Notes: generated by a model not told the origin, from the letters alone. DNA of 64,000 bases from [Borrelia] lusitaniae (GCF_030440365.1 NZ_CP124050.1:186001-250000), one strand, 5' to 3'. Shown: positions 9,273 through 19,461, counted from the stretch's first letter. A program made the numbers and translations.

Positions 9273-10094
9273 ATGAATGTAAACGAAGCTATAAATTATG
9301 CTAAAAATAAAAATTTAGATTCAATAGAAGCACTGCTAATACTTGAATTAATTTTAAAAACCAGAAAAGAATTAATAATTGCAAATATAAAAAAAAGCTT
9401 AACAAAAAGAGAAAAAAAACTTTTTTTTAATCAAATAGATAAAATAAAAAAAGGAACTCCTATTCACTACATACTAAAAAAGAAAGAATTTATGGGCATT
9501 GAATTTAGCCTAAACAAGCACGTCTTAATCCCAAGATTTGATACAGAATGTTTGGTAGAAGAAGCCTTGATTCAAATTCAAAAAAATGATTTTGAAAAAA
9601 TATTAGACTTATGCTGCGGAAGCGGATGTATAGGGCTTTCCATTGCTCATTACATGAAAAAAAAAGTAATACTCTCAGATATTTCAATAAAAGCTTTACA
9701 AATAGCCACAAAAAATACAAAAAAGCTTAAACTTGAAAAATTTGTAGAAATAATACGCTCTAATTTGCTAAACTGTATAAAGGAAAGGCTTGATATAATT
9801 ATTACAAATCCTCCTTATTTAAACAAAGAAGAATTAGAAATAAAAAATAAAATAATAAAAGAACCTGCAAAAGCTCTTTTGGGATTTGGAAAAGATGGGC
9901 TTAATATTTCTAGAAAAATATTAAACCTAGCAAAAGAAAAGCTTAACCCAAATGGAATAATAATAATAGAATCAGCTCCTTGGCAAATAGAAAGTTTAAA
10001 AGATTTTGCAATTAAAAAAGGATTTTCACATTTAAAAACCATTTATGATCTTGAAAAAAGAGCAAGAGCACTGGTATTGGGACAAATAGCATGA
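9273..10094 (+). CDS. prmC: Release factor glutamine methyltransferase PrmC (HemK)
   Basis: SAM-dependent N5-glutamine methyltransferase, 273 aa, which methylates the GGQ motif of release factors. The N-terminal helical domain ends with HYILKKKEFMGIEF. The SAM-binding motif is LDLCCGSGCIGLSIA (residues about 111-125) and the catalytic NPPY begins at residue 179. The C-terminus (RARALVLGQ) is typical. Its stop overlaps the rel start as ATGA. Confidence 0.96.
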   Translation: MNVNEAINYAKNKNLDSIEALLILELILKTRKELIIANIKKSLTKREKKLFFNQIDKIKKGTPIHYILKKKEFMGIEFSLNKHVLIPRFDTECLVEEALIQIQKNDFEKILDLCCGSGCIGLSIAHYMKKKVILSDISIKALQIATKNTKKLKLEKFVEIIRSNLLNCIKERLDIIITNPPYLNKEELEIKNKIIKEPAKALLGFGKDGLNISRKILNLAKEKLNPNGIIIIESAPWQIESLKDFAIKKGFSHLKTIYDLEKRARALVLGQIA

Positions 10095-12094
10095 TACAAG
10101 CATATGAGATTGCACACTTAATAAAAATAAATGATCTTGAAAAAGCTAGAACTATTTTTAAAAAAACCATTGAGAATACTTACAAAGATGAATTTGAAAG
10201 ACAAAACATATTCAAAGCTTTAGAAATAGCAGAACAGCTTCACCATGGCCAATACAGAGAAAGTGGAGAACCTTACATTATTCATCCAATAATGGTTTCA
10301 TTATTTCTTGCTAAATTTCAACTAGATTTTAAAGCAACTATTGCCGGACTACTCCATGACGTACTTGAAGATACAAATGTTGAAAAAGAAGAAATAATAA
10401 AAGAATTTGACGAAGAAATTTTAAGTTTAATAGACGGCGTAACTAAAATTCATGATTTACACAATAAAACAAGAAGCATAAAAGAAGCTAATACTATTTC
10501 AAAAATGTTTTTTGCAATGACACACGACATTAGAATAATAATAATAAAATTGGCAGACAAACTTCACAATATGACAACTCTCTCTTATTTGCCCAAAAAC
10601 AGACAAGATAGAATTGCAAAAGACTGCCTTTCAACTTATGTCCCAATAGCAGAACGCCTTGGGATCTCATCTCTTAAAACATATCTTGAAGATCTTTCAT
10701 TCAAGTATCTTTATCCTAAAGATTACAAAGAAATAAAAAATTTTTTATCTGAAACAAAAATAGAAAGAGAAAAAAAATTATACAAAGGTAAATTAGCAAT
10801 AGAAAAAGAACTTCAAAAAAGCGGGATTGAAGCAGAAATTACAGTAAGATCAAAACACTTTTATTCAATATTTAGAAAACTGCAAACAAGAACAAATAAA
10901 CTTACTCAAATTTTTGATACTCTAGGAATAAGAATAATTTGCAAAAAACAAAAAGAATGCTATGAGATATTAGAAATTGTTCACAGAGTGTGGAAACCAA
11001 TCCCAGGAAGACTTAAAGACTATATTGCAAGTCCAAAAGAAAATAAATATCAATCACTACACACTACTGTAAGAATACCTGAGGATAACCAGCTTATTGA
11101 AATACAAATTAGAACAGAAGAAATGGACAGAATTGCTAATTATGGGGTTGCGGCCCACTGGATATATAAAGAACAAATTGCACTCAAAGCTGATGACCTT
11201 TCATTTATAAACAGAATAAAAAAATGGCAACAAGAATCAGCTAACAAAAGTCAATATTCAATGAATGATATACACAAAGAATTGTTAAATACATTCATTT
11301 ATGTTTACACCCCAGAAGGAGAAGTAATAGAGCTTCCTTTTGGATCAAATTCAATTGATTTTGCATACATAATACACACAGATATTGGAGATCAAGCTCT
11401 TTATGCAAAAATAAATGGAAAAATAAGCTCAATCACAAAACCACTTAAAAACGAACAAATTGTTGAAATATTCACATCAAAAGACTCAAAACCAGATGTA
11501 ATATGGCTAAACAGTGTAAGAACAAAAAAGGCCCGATCAAAAATAAGATCATGGCTTAACAAAAATGACAACACAATTTTTGTAGACAACAATATTATTG
11601 CATATCTTGTTGGAGCAAACAAAGAACAAAGAAAGCTTTTTAGCTTATTTAAAGCTTACACTAAAACCAAAATAAAAAGAATTGCAATAGACTCTGAATG
11701 CAATCCCACAACAGGTGAAGATATTGTTGGAATAATACATAAAGATGAAATAATAGTGCATAATGAAAATTGCCAAAAGCTTAAATACTATAAAAAAAAT
11801 CAATTGATTGAAGTAGAATGGGAAGCAACACCAACTAGAAAAGTACATCACATTATTTTGCTTTTAAAAGAACTTAAAGGAATATTTAGTTATCTTGAAA
11901 ACATTTTCACAATCAATGACGTAAGACTTATTAGCGAAAAAATAGAAGACTGCGGAAATGGCCACGGAATAACAAACATAATAGTCTCATCAAATACTAA
12001 AAATATAACAAAAATTATTTCTGCTTTAAAAGAAAACCCAAATATATTACAAATAATGCAAGTAGAAGAAGACATTAAAAATTATGATAATTAA
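10091..12094 (+). CDS. rel: Bifunctional (p)ppGpp synthetase/hydrolase Rel
   Basis: RSH-family enzyme, 667 aa, reported as the only (p)ppGpp enzyme of B. burgdorferi. The N-terminal HD hydrolase has HGQYRESGEPYIIHP and LLHDVLEDT (around residues 55-100) and KLADKLHNM. The synthetase has VRSKHFYSIFRKL, FDTLGIRI and ENKYQSLHTTV (around 250-345). A TGS domain (YVYTPEGEVIELPFGS) starts near residue 400, and an ACT-like C-terminus closes the protein. Both catalytic centres look intact. It is coupled to prmC upstream and overlaps the next gene by 11 nt, so stringent control sits in a translation-termination operon. Confidence 0.96.
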   Translation: MIQAYEIAHLIKINDLEKARTIFKKTIENTYKDEFERQNIFKALEIAEQLHHGQYRESGEPYIIHPIMVSLFLAKFQLDFKATIAGLLHDVLEDTNVEKEEIIKEFDEEILSLIDGVTKIHDLHNKTRSIKEANTISKMFFAMTHDIRIIIIKLADKLHNMTTLSYLPKNRQDRIAKDCLSTYVPIAERLGISSLKTYLEDLSFKYLYPKDYKEIKNFLSETKIEREKKLYKGKLAIEKELQKSGIEAEITVRSKHFYSIFRKLQTRTNKLTQIFDTLGIRIICKKQKECYEILEIVHRVWKPIPGRLKDYIASPKENKYQSLHTTVRIPEDNQLIEIQIRTEEMDRIANYGVAAHWIYKEQIALKADDLSFINRIKKWQQESANKSQYSMNDIHKELLNTFIYVYTPEGEVIELPFGSNSIDFAYIIHTDIGDQALYAKINGKISSITKPLKNEQIVEIFTSKDSKPDVIWLNSVRTKKARSKIRSWLNKNDNTIFVDNNIIAYLVGANKEQRKLFSLFKAYTKTKIKRIAIDSECNPTTGEDIVGIIHKDEIIVHNENCQKLKYYKKNQLIEVEWEATPTRKVHHIILLLKELKGIFSYLENIFTINDVRLISEKIEDCGNGHGITNIIVSSNTKNITKIISALKENPNILQIMQVEEDIKNYDN

Positions 12095-14345
12095 GATATT
12101 ACTATTAATAATAATTAACTCAACAAGCAGCCCCATTGTGCAAAGCAAAATGGAACAAAATGTACACAATTCAAGCAATAAAATTAAAAACATAAAAACT
12201 GAAAATAACATAAAGTCGCATATTAGAAAAATTAATCAACTCAACAAAAGACAAGAAAAAATAATAAACACCTTTAATTATATAAAAAAATATTTTAATA
12301 CAAATGAAATTAAATATATGCAATATTCTCTACAAGAAATTGGATTTATTGGGTACTCTCAAAAAGTAATACATTCCAAAATCAAAGGAAAAAGCGCAGC
12401 TATTTATAATATAATCATTCCAATTAAAATACAAAATAATTTAAAAAATAATTTAGCAATTGGAATTGCTATTGAACTTTTGAGTAAACTTAAAAACACT
12501 ACCCCTGAAAACAATGTAAATTTTTTTTTTATTGAGGATGATTCCTTAGAGCAAAATACAATAATTAGCAGCAGAATTTTACTTAGCAATAAGTATTTAG
12601 GAAAAAACACAAATACAATATACTTAATGCTAAACGAAAATAAAATAAAAAATAAAATTTTCCTAGAAAATGAATCTTTCATAACAAATTCAAAAACAAA
12701 TTTGGGGTTTTTAAAAACTATTGTAAAAACGTTTGAAAACAATAAACTTGATTTTAATACAGCAAAAATAACTGAAAAAAAATCAAACGATTTATACAAT
12801 CTATATTGGGATGAATCTATGCCCTTTTTAATAATAAATAATAATTTAAATCCTATATTAACTCAAAATAAAAATACTATTTTTGAAATTTACAAATCAA
12901 TCGAAGACGCAATAACTAATCAGTACAAAAGCAAAAATACTGATGAAATACACTACATTGTAATTGATACACCTTTTAAAAAAATAATAATCAACGAAAT
13001 TGCTTTAATAGCAATAATTTACATTTGTTATAACTTAATTATAATTACATTTATTAGAAAATTTAAAGAAGCTGGATTGGTAATGAAGAGAGTAAAAGAG
13101 AATTACTACAAATTGACAAGATTGTTTTTTACTTTATTTTTAAGCACATATCTATCCTTATTGATTATAAATAAAATATTTGCAAGCTATGAAAACATAA
13201 CAGTTTACAGCATAACAAATCCCAAATATCTAATAACTTTTTTTACAACTTTACTCATACATAATCTTTTATCTCTTTTTACATATAATTTCACAATAAA
13301 TTTAAATTACAGACAACTTAAATATCTGGCAATATCAAACTCTGTTGTTGAACTAATAATATTAATGTTTATTAAAATAGAATTTATCTTAATAATTATC
13401 ATAAAAAGCATTCTGCTATTAATAAAGCCAAATAAAAATACTATTATTCAAAAAATAATAGTAATAATTATTTGGATCATTAATTTTGTATTAATAACAT
13501 TAATACAAAATACTACATCAATCACAAATACACTTACATTAAGCTATCTAATCTCAATTTGTCTTTTTTCTACAATATTTATTAATATCTCAAAACATTT
13601 AAAATCTAAACTCTCAAAAATTAAACAAAATTTTAAAAAAGCTGAAATATTTGGTCTTGCAACTTTTTTTTTAATAATCACAATCATCATATCTAGCAAT
13701 ATAGACAAAAAAGATCATGTAATAAAAATAGAACAAACGGTTAGCTTCCCAAAAAAAATAAATAAAATAGAAATTGAATACCCAAAGGGAAATAAAAATC
13801 CTATCCAAATAATTTCAAATGACTTTAATCTAACTTTAAAAGCAAACGAAAAAACATTAAAAACCAGTATTAAAGCTGATGATGAACTAATGAATATTAA
13901 TTTTAAAAAAATAGATATAGCAGAAAGGGCTGTTTATACCATCGATTTGATTACTCAAAAAATTGCAAAACAAATCGAGCTACATTTTAAAAATGCATCT
14001 AAACTAATAATCTATCAAAGCAATACTCCTTACAAAATATTGGCTAATAAAATTATCTTTTCACTTAAAAACATTAACTCTAAAAAAACAACGATTGCAT
14101 TTACTCTTAAATCTCAAGATGACATAGCATATGAGGCATTTGCTAATCTTCATGTTAAAAAAAAGCAAGTTAAAATTTACAATAAAACCAATAATAAAGA
14201 AGAAAAAAATATAAAATTAAATTATTCTTACAAAATAAAATATTCAGGAATATTGCCTAAAGCAGAAAAATACAAAAGTCTTGAATACTTCAAACTAAAA
14301 AATGACAAAGAGATCGAAAATCTAAAAACTTTGAAATTAAATTAA
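12084..14345 (+). CDS. Large membrane protein with a possible degenerate M28-peptidase-like domain
   Basis: 753 aa, function unknown. A short signal or anchor helix (residues 1-20) is followed by an extracytoplasmic region of about 280 residues. A block of transmembrane helices lies at about 300-560, and a C-terminal beta-rich domain at about 560-753. Residues 105-160 (IGIAIELLSKLK, then NNVNFFFIEDDSLEQN) resemble the layout of M28/Gaa1-type aminopeptidase domains, in which GxAxxLELAR is followed by VxFxFxxxEExGL. The His-Asp and Glu-Glu zinc ligands are not recognisable. That match is my inference. It overlaps rel by 11 nt, and its end overlaps the convergent ddl by 4 nt. Confidence 0.75.
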   Translation: MIIKILLLIIINSTSSPIVQSKMEQNVHNSSNKIKNIKTENNIKSHIRKINQLNKRQEKIINTFNYIKKYFNTNEIKYMQYSLQEIGFIGYSQKVIHSKIKGKSAAIYNIIIPIKIQNNLKNNLAIGIAIELLSKLKNTTPENNVNFFFIEDDSLEQNTIISSRILLSNKYLGKNTNTIYLMLNENKIKNKIFLENESFITNSKTNLGFLKTIVKTFENNKLDFNTAKITEKKSNDLYNLYWDESMPFLIINNNLNPILTQNKNTIFEIYKSIEDAITNQYKSKNTDEIHYIVIDTPFKKIIINEIALIAIIYICYNLIIITFIRKFKEAGLVMKRVKENYYKLTRLFFTLFLSTYLSLLIINKIFASYENITVYSITNPKYLITFFTTLLIHNLLSLFTYNFTINLNYRQLKYLAISNSVVELIILMFIKIEFILIIIIKSILLLIKPNKNTIIQKIIVIIIWIINFVLITLIQNTTSITNTLTLSYLISICLFSTIFINISKHLKSKLSKIKQNFKKAEIFGLATFFLIITIIISSNIDKKDHVIKIEQTVSFPKKINKIEIEYPKGNKNPIQIISNDFNLTLKANEKTLKTSIKADDELMNINFKKIDIAERAVYTIDLITQKIAKQIELHFKNASKLIIYQSNTPYKILANKIIFSLKNINSKKTTIAFTLKSQDDIAYEAFANLHVKKKQVKIYNKTNNKEEKNIKLNYSYKIKYSGILPKAEKYKSLEYFKLKNDKEIENLKTLKLN

Positions 14346-15427
14346 TCTTCAAAATTAATCATTTTTTTCCTATTAATGAAACTTTGAAAAGCATAATCAA
14401 TTAAATTATCCACCAAGTCTTTAAACTGAAGACCATCATGACTACACATTTTAGCAAACATAGATATATCGGTAAATCCTGGAATAGTATTTATTTCATT
14501 AAGATAAATTGTTCCTGATTTTTTTTCAACAAAAAAATCAACTCTTGCCATACCTCTGAGTTCTAAACTCTTATAAACAAGAAAGGTATATTCCTTAATG
14601 CTTAAAAACTGATTTGTCTCAAGATGAGCAGGGATATTAAAAACAATAGAATTTCCAGGAATAACAGAATATTTAGCATCATAATCATAAAATATAAAAT
14701 CCTGCACAACAATTTCTCCAGGAGAAAATATTTTCATCTTTTCATTACCAATAATAGAACATTCAATCTCTCTAGCCTCAATAAATTTCTCTATTACAAT
14801 AGTAGAGTCATATTTTAAAGCTTCCTCTATTAAAGATTCAATCTGATTTTCACTATAAGCTACATTTATTCCAATCGAAGACCCCAATACCGAGGGCTTA
14901 ACAATAACAGGATAACCCAAAAGCTCTTTTATATTTTTTTTTACTTCTTCTTTATCTAAAGAATAATCATATTGTCTAAATCCAATAAAAGGCACTAAAG
15001 GAATATTAAAACTTTTAAGCAAAAGTTTGCAAAAATACTTATTACTAGAAATAGCACTACCTACAATACCAGCACCCACGCAAGGAATGTCCATAACTTT
15101 TAAAACCCCCTGAATAGCGCCATCCTCACCGGTTCTTCCATGAACAACGGGAAAAACAACATCAATCTCAAGATTTTTGTTATTTGAAAAAAATCCAAGA
15201 CCTGGTAATAAACTGACAATAGGCAAAATATCTATATTAATGAGCTTTGGAGGATCACAAACAGAATCTAATAAATACCAAATACCTGTACACTTATCAA
15301 TATAAACAGGATAAATATTGTATTTATTTAGATCTAAAAGGGCTAAATAAATGCTATAAGCGGATTTACAAGAAATTTCATGTTCAAAAGAAACACCACC
15401 AAATATTAACATAAGATTTTTTTGCAC
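14342..15427 (-). CDS. ddl: D-alanine--D-alanine ligase
   Basis: ATP-grasp ligase, 361 aa, that makes the D-Ala-D-Ala end of the peptidoglycan stem peptide. Visible motifs: LIFGGVSFEHEISCKSAYS at the N-terminus, VFPVVHGRTGEDGAIQG (residues about 90-106), the ATP-grasp KPSVLGSSIGI, VEKFIEAREIECSII, and the metal-binding YLNEINTIPGFT near the end. It lies 1 nt after murE on the same strand, so the two peptidoglycan genes form one unit. Confidence 0.97.
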   Translation of the reverse strand: MQKNLMLIFGGVSFEHEISCKSAYSIYLALLDLNKYNIYPVYIDKCTGIWYLLDSVCDPPKLINIDILPIVSLLPGLGFFSNNKNLEIDVVFPVVHGRTGEDGAIQGVLKVMDIPCVGAGIVGSAISSNKYFCKLLLKSFNIPLVPFIGFRQYDYSLDKEEVKKNIKELLGYPVIVKPSVLGSSIGINVAYSENQIESLIEEALKYDSTIVIEKFIEAREIECSIIGNEKMKIFSPGEIVVQDFIFYDYDAKYSVIPGNSIVFNIPAHLETNQFLSIKEYTFLVYKSLELRGMARVDFFVEKKSGTIYLNEINTIPGFTDISMFAKMCSHDGLQFKDLVDNLIDYAFQSFINRKKMINFED

Positions 15428-15428
15428 A

Positions 15429-16958
15429 TCATTTCTCCTTTTCTGATTTTTCTAAACTTATTAAAATGGAATTTTTAACTGCCTCTTGTTCATTCCAAAA
15501 AACCTCTCTATTTTTATAAATTATTGAACTTTCATGACCTTTGCCCAAGACCACAACCAAATCCCCTACTCTTGCAAGATTTATTGCTTTTTCAATAGCC
15601 TGTCTTCTATCGGGGATAAAAAATAAATCCCGATTTACAACTTTATTTACAATGCCTTTTGCAATATCTTTAATTATAGACATACTATTCTCGCCTCTTG
15701 GATCTTCATCACAAAGAACTATTAAATCAGAATAAATATCTGAGATTTGTCCTTGTAAAAATCTTTTTGCAACATCTCTTTCTCCCGCAGAGCCAAAAAC
15801 AGAAATCAATCTATTTGTAGTAAATCTTTTAAAAATAGGAAAAAGTTTAGAAAAAGCACCCGGAGTATGAGCATAATCAATTATTACAGAAAAATTTTGA
15901 CCCAAATTAATACTATTCATACGCCCATCAAGACTTTTAATACAAATAAGTTTATCAACAATGTCTTGAATATCGCTATTTAAAATTTGAGAAACTAAAA
16001 TAAGAGAAGCCATTACATTCTCAACATTAAAACTCCCCGGCAGGTTAATATTAGCAAAATATTTAACCCCTTTGTAATAAAATTCAAACTTGGTAGAATC
16101 TGCTTTTTCATCAATAAAACTAACAAAAAAATCTGCTTGGCTGTTTTTTAAGCTATAAGTAAAAGATTTTTTAATAGCATTACTAAAGTCAGAAGAATAA
16201 AAGTCATCAAGATTAATAACCCCAAAACCAGCAGCATCACTAACAGATCGAAAAAGACCCAGCTTTACATTCAAATAATTTTGAATTGTACCATGAAATT
16301 CAAGATGCTCATGCCCAATATTAGTAAAAACCGCTGCAAAATAATTAACATCAATAAGCCTTGCTGTTTCAAGGTCAAGTCCGTGGGAAGTAGATTCAAG
16401 AACTGCATATTGGACCCCATTTTTAACCATATTACTTAAAAATGAATGTATTTCTGTAGACTCAGGGGTTGATTGTCTATAAGGATTTTTAATCAAACTC
16501 CCACTCCCATCATTAAAAAATACCGTCGACATAAGACCTGCTTTAACGCCCATTTTTTTTAAAAGTAGATATATATAATAACAAACAGAACTTTTACCAT
16601 CAGTACCAGTGACTCCAATAACTTTTAATTTTTTCGAAGGCTCACCATAAAAAATATTTGAAAAATTAGACATAAATTTTCTTATGTTAAAATCATCTAC
16701 CTTAATATAAGTAACATTCGGACTGTAAAAATTGACGTCTTTTGAACACACAATAACATTACTGCCCTTTTGAATTGCAATTTCAATAAAATCATGCCCA
16801 TCAAAATGAATTCCTGGAAGAGCAAAAAATACAAAACCAGACGAAACTAATTTGGAACTGTAAGTAACTCCTGATATTTCTAAATCAAGAGAACCTTTTA
16901 CATGTTTTATTAAATTTTGATTCAATTTTAATAAAATGTCACTGAGTTTTTTATTCAT
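15429..16958 (-). CDS. murE: UDP-MurNAc-tripeptide synthetase MurE
   Basis: Mur ligase, 509 aa, that adds the third amino acid of the stem peptide. The nucleotide loop GVTGTDGKSS is at residues 115-124, FTNIGHEHLEFHG and DYAHTPGAF follow, and the C-terminal domain has CDEDPRGE around residues 413-420. Borrelia peptidoglycan is known to contain L-ornithine, so ornithine is the likely substrate although the DPR motif resembles that of diaminopimelate-adding enzymes. Divergent from the tRNA-Cys promoter; ddl follows after 1 nt. Confidence 0.95.
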   Translation of the reverse strand: MNKKLSDILLKLNQNLIKHVKGSLDLEISGVTYSSKLVSSGFVFFALPGIHFDGHDFIEIAIQKGSNVIVCSKDVNFYSPNVTYIKVDDFNIRKFMSNFSNIFYGEPSKKLKVIGVTGTDGKSSVCYYIYLLLKKMGVKAGLMSTVFFNDGSGSLIKNPYRQSTPESTEIHSFLSNMVKNGVQYAVLESTSHGLDLETARLIDVNYFAAVFTNIGHEHLEFHGTIQNYLNVKLGLFRSVSDAAGFGVINLDDFYSSDFSNAIKKSFTYSLKNSQADFFVSFIDEKADSTKFEFYYKGVKYFANINLPGSFNVENVMASLILVSQILNSDIQDIVDKLICIKSLDGRMNSINLGQNFSVIIDYAHTPGAFSKLFPIFKRFTTNRLISVFGSAGERDVAKRFLQGQISDIYSDLIVLCDEDPRGENSMSIIKDIAKGIVNKVVNRDLFFIPDRRQAIEKAINLARVGDLVVVLGKGHESSIIYKNREVFWNEQEAVKNSILISLEKSEKEK

Positions 16959-17029
16959 ACATTAAAATTTAACATAAAAATAATAAAAATAGCTAAGAAA
17001 TTCAAAATTATGCTTCAATAGAAAATATA

Positions 17030-17058
17030 TTTACAATTTTCTATTTTTTTAATAAACT
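17030..17058 (+). promoter_or_regulatory. Promoter of tRNA-Cys
   Basis: TTTACA (17030-17035), a 17-nt spacer and TAAACT (17053-17058), which puts transcription start near 17065, about 8 nt before the mature tRNA at 17073. The spacing is ideal and no other gene intervenes. Confidence 0.5.
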
Positions 17059-17072
17059 AAGCAATGTTACAA

Positions 17073-17145
17073 GGCGCTGTACCCAAGTGGCTAAGGGAGA
17101 AGTCTGCAAAACTTTGATTCGCCGGTTCGATTCCGGTCAGCGCCT
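17073..17145 (+). tRNA. tRNA-Cys (GCA)
   Basis: Full cloverleaf: acceptor stem GGCGCTG/CAGCGCC, anticodon GCA at 17106-17108 in the loop CTGCAAA, T arm CCGGTTCGATTCCGG, and discriminator U, the usual cysteine identity base. CCA is not encoded. It stands alone with its own promoter upstream of a CBS-domain membrane protein. Confidence 0.96.
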
Positions 17146-17234
17146 TATCTAAGTTCAAGTAAAAAATATTTTTATTGTTTTAAGAGTATAATTTTTAAGC
17201 ATTTTTATTAAAGATAAATTAAAATAATACATAT

Positions 17235-18473
17235 ATGTTAGAATTAATCATGATACTACTATTTATAATATTATCTGCTATTTTCTCAGCATCTGAGACA
17301 GCTTACACCTCCTTAAGCATAATTCAGATACAAGATATAAGAAAAAAAGGAAAATCTGGAATATCAGTTTACAACTTGGTTCAATCTCCTTCAAAACTAA
17401 TAACTACTATTCTTATTGGCAACAATATATCAAATATTATAGCAAGTACACTTACAACAAAATTTGTACTTGAAAAATATGGAAACAGCGCACTTGCAAT
17501 ATCAACAGGCCTAATAACAATAATTGTTCTAATTTTTGCAGAAATACTTCCAAAACAAATTGCAATTCTAAATAATGAAATTATTGCTCTATCTACTTCA
17601 TTTTTTTTAAAACCATTAATTTTTATATTTACTCCACTAATATATATAATAAACAAAATAATAAAAAAAATATTAAATCTCTTTAAAATTAAAACAAGCT
17701 ATAAAATGACCAAAGAGAGCATAAAAAATATGCTCTCTTTGGCAGGAAATTTAGGAATTTTAAAAAACGACTCTAGAATATTTATGCAAAAAATGCTAGA
17801 CATAGATCAAGTAAGAGCTTCTGAGATCATGACTCACAGAACAGAGGTTTTCTCACTCTCAAGCTCATCAAAACTAAAAGATGTAATTAAATTAATAAAA
17901 GAAGAAGGATACTCTAGAATTCCTATATACAAAGGGCAAAACAGAGAACAGATAATTGGGATTTTAATAGCTAAAGACCTTATAGAAGTCAATAAAAAAG
18001 ACATAAATAAAAGCATTTCTCAATTTATTAAACCGGCTGTATTTGTACAACAAAACAAAAGAATAAAAGACATACTAGATATTATGAGGAAAAAGCAAAA
18101 AATAATGGCAATAGTCATTGACGAGTATGGTGGTTTTTCAGGAATACTTACAATAGAAGATATAATAGAAAAAATTTTTGGAGCAATATCTGACGAATAC
18201 GACATTAAAGAGGAAAAATCTCTGATTACACAAATAAACGACAATACTTACTCAATACTTGGAGAAACTACTTTTGACGAGATTGAAGAGATAATTGGTA
18301 TATCTATTAAGCATAAAGAATATACTAATACAATTGGAGGATACTTAATAGATTTACTTGACAAAATACCAACAAAAGATGAAACAGTAAAAACAACTGA
18401 TGGAGAATATTTTATTAAAGAAATTCAGAATAATAAAATTGAAACAATAACTTTTATCAAATCCAAAAAATAA
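17235..18473 (+). CDS. CNNM/CorC-type membrane protein with CBS domains (annotated as hemolysin in related genomes)
   Basis: 412 aa. The N-terminal DUF21/CNNM transmembrane domain has about four helices (residues 1-150) and begins with FSASETAYTSLS. A CBS pair follows (around 195-320) with MTHRTEVFSLS, YSRIPIYKG and VIDEYGGFSGILTIEDIIEKIFG. A C-terminal CorC_HlyC domain (about 335-405) has GGYLIDLL. The family is linked to Mg2+/Co2+ homeostasis, and the hemolysin name reflects a historical annotation with weak support. The Shine-Dalgarno site is poor. It is followed after about 50 nt by hflK. Confidence 0.9.
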   Translation: MLELIMILLFIILSAIFSASETAYTSLSIIQIQDIRKKGKSGISVYNLVQSPSKLITTILIGNNISNIIASTLTTKFVLEKYGNSALAISTGLITIIVLIFAEILPKQIAILNNEIIALSTSFFLKPLIFIFTPLIYIINKIIKKILNLFKIKTSYKMTKESIKNMLSLAGNLGILKNDSRIFMQKMLDIDQVRASEIMTHRTEVFSLSSSSKLKDVIKLIKEEGYSRIPIYKGQNREQIIGILIAKDLIEVNKKDINKSISQFIKPAVFVQQNKRIKDILDIMRKKQKIMAIVIDEYGGFSGILTIEDIIEKIFGAISDEYDIKEEKSLITQINDNTYSILGETTFDEIEEIIGISIKHKEYTNTIGGYLIDLLDKIPTKDETVKTTDGEYFIKEIQNNKIETITFIKSKK

Positions 18474-18525
18474 TGATAAAATTCGCCTACAAAATAAAAA
18501 TAATTAAAAACATTGGGAGAAGCAA

Positions 18526-19461
18526 ATGTTTAACGTAAAACAAATTTTTAATAAAACTTACGAATATTTAATAATTATTATTACTTTAATACTAATATCA
18601 ATAATAATTATTGCAAACATATTCATAGTCGGGCCATCAGAAGAAGCAATTGTGCTTCGTCTTGGCAAACTTAACAGAACTCTTGATTCAGGCATACATG
18701 TAAAGATTCCATTAATTGAAGAAAAATTTATCTTACCTGTAAAAATAGTCCAAGAAATTAAATTCGGATTTATAATATCTCCAAACGATATTAGAGAAAA
18801 TATTAATACAAGCGAAGAAGGCATGATTATTACTGGAGATTTAAATATCATAAATATTGAATGGTTAGTGCAATACAAAATAAGAGATCCTTACGCATTC
18901 AAGTTTAAAGTAGAAGACCCTGAGACAACAATTAAAGATATTGCAAAATCATCAATGAATAGATTAATTGGGGACAATACGATTTTTGAAATAATAAATG
19001 ACAACAGAGTAGGAGTAACAGAAGGTGTAAAATCTTCTATGAATGAAATAATAGAGAATTATAATTTAGGAATTGATGTGGTGCAAGTACAAATTAGAAA
19101 TGCCCTACCCCCAAAAGGAAAAGTTTACGAGGCTTTTGAAGATGTAAACATTGCCATTCAAGACAAAAATAAATACATAAACGAAGGAAGAAGAGAATTT
19201 AACCAAATAGTTCCCAAAATCAAAGGTGAAGCATTAAAGGTTATTGAAGAAGCCAGAGGATATAAAGAAAGCAGAATAAACAATGCATTAGCGGACACAG
19301 AAATTTTTAATGCCATACTAGACGCTTACTTAAGAAATCCTGATATTACAAAAGAAAGACTTTACAATGAAACCATGAAAGAAATACTAGAAAACAAAGA
19401 TAATATTGAATTAATTGACAAAAACTTAAAAAATTTTCTACCATTTAAAGAGGTAAAGTAA
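18526..19461 (+). CDS. hflK: Membrane protease regulator HflK (SPFH/prohibitin family)
   Basis: 311 aa. One N-terminal membrane helix (residues about 15-38), then an SPFH domain starting GPSEEAIVLRLGKLNRTLDSGIH and continuing to VQVQIRNALPP, with a C-terminal coiled coil. HflK and HflC form a large periplasmic cage around the FtsH protease. GGGAGAAGC precedes the ATG. hflC begins at the very next base after the stop, so the two subunits are made together. Confidence 0.93.
   Translation: MFNVKQIFNKTYEYLIIIITLILISIIIIANIFIVGPSEEAIVLRLGKLNRTLDSGIHVKIPLIEEKFILPVKIVQEIKFGFIISPNDIRENINTSEEGMIITGDLNIINIEWLVQYKIRDPYAFKFKVEDPETTIKDIAKSSMNRLIGDNTIFEIINDNRVGVTEGVKSSMNEIIENYNLGIDVVQVQIRNALPPKGKVYEAFEDVNIAIQDKNKYINEGRREFNQIVPKIKGEALKVIEEARGYKESRINNALADTEIFNAILDAYLRNPDITKERLYNETMKEILENKDNIELIDKNLKNFLPFKEVK

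Noticed and set aside
12404..12799. Minus-strand ORF of 131 codons opposite the large membrane protein
   Set aside because: Shadow of an AT-rich coding frame: no ribosome-binding site or recognisable domain, and the plus-strand gene is coupled to rel.
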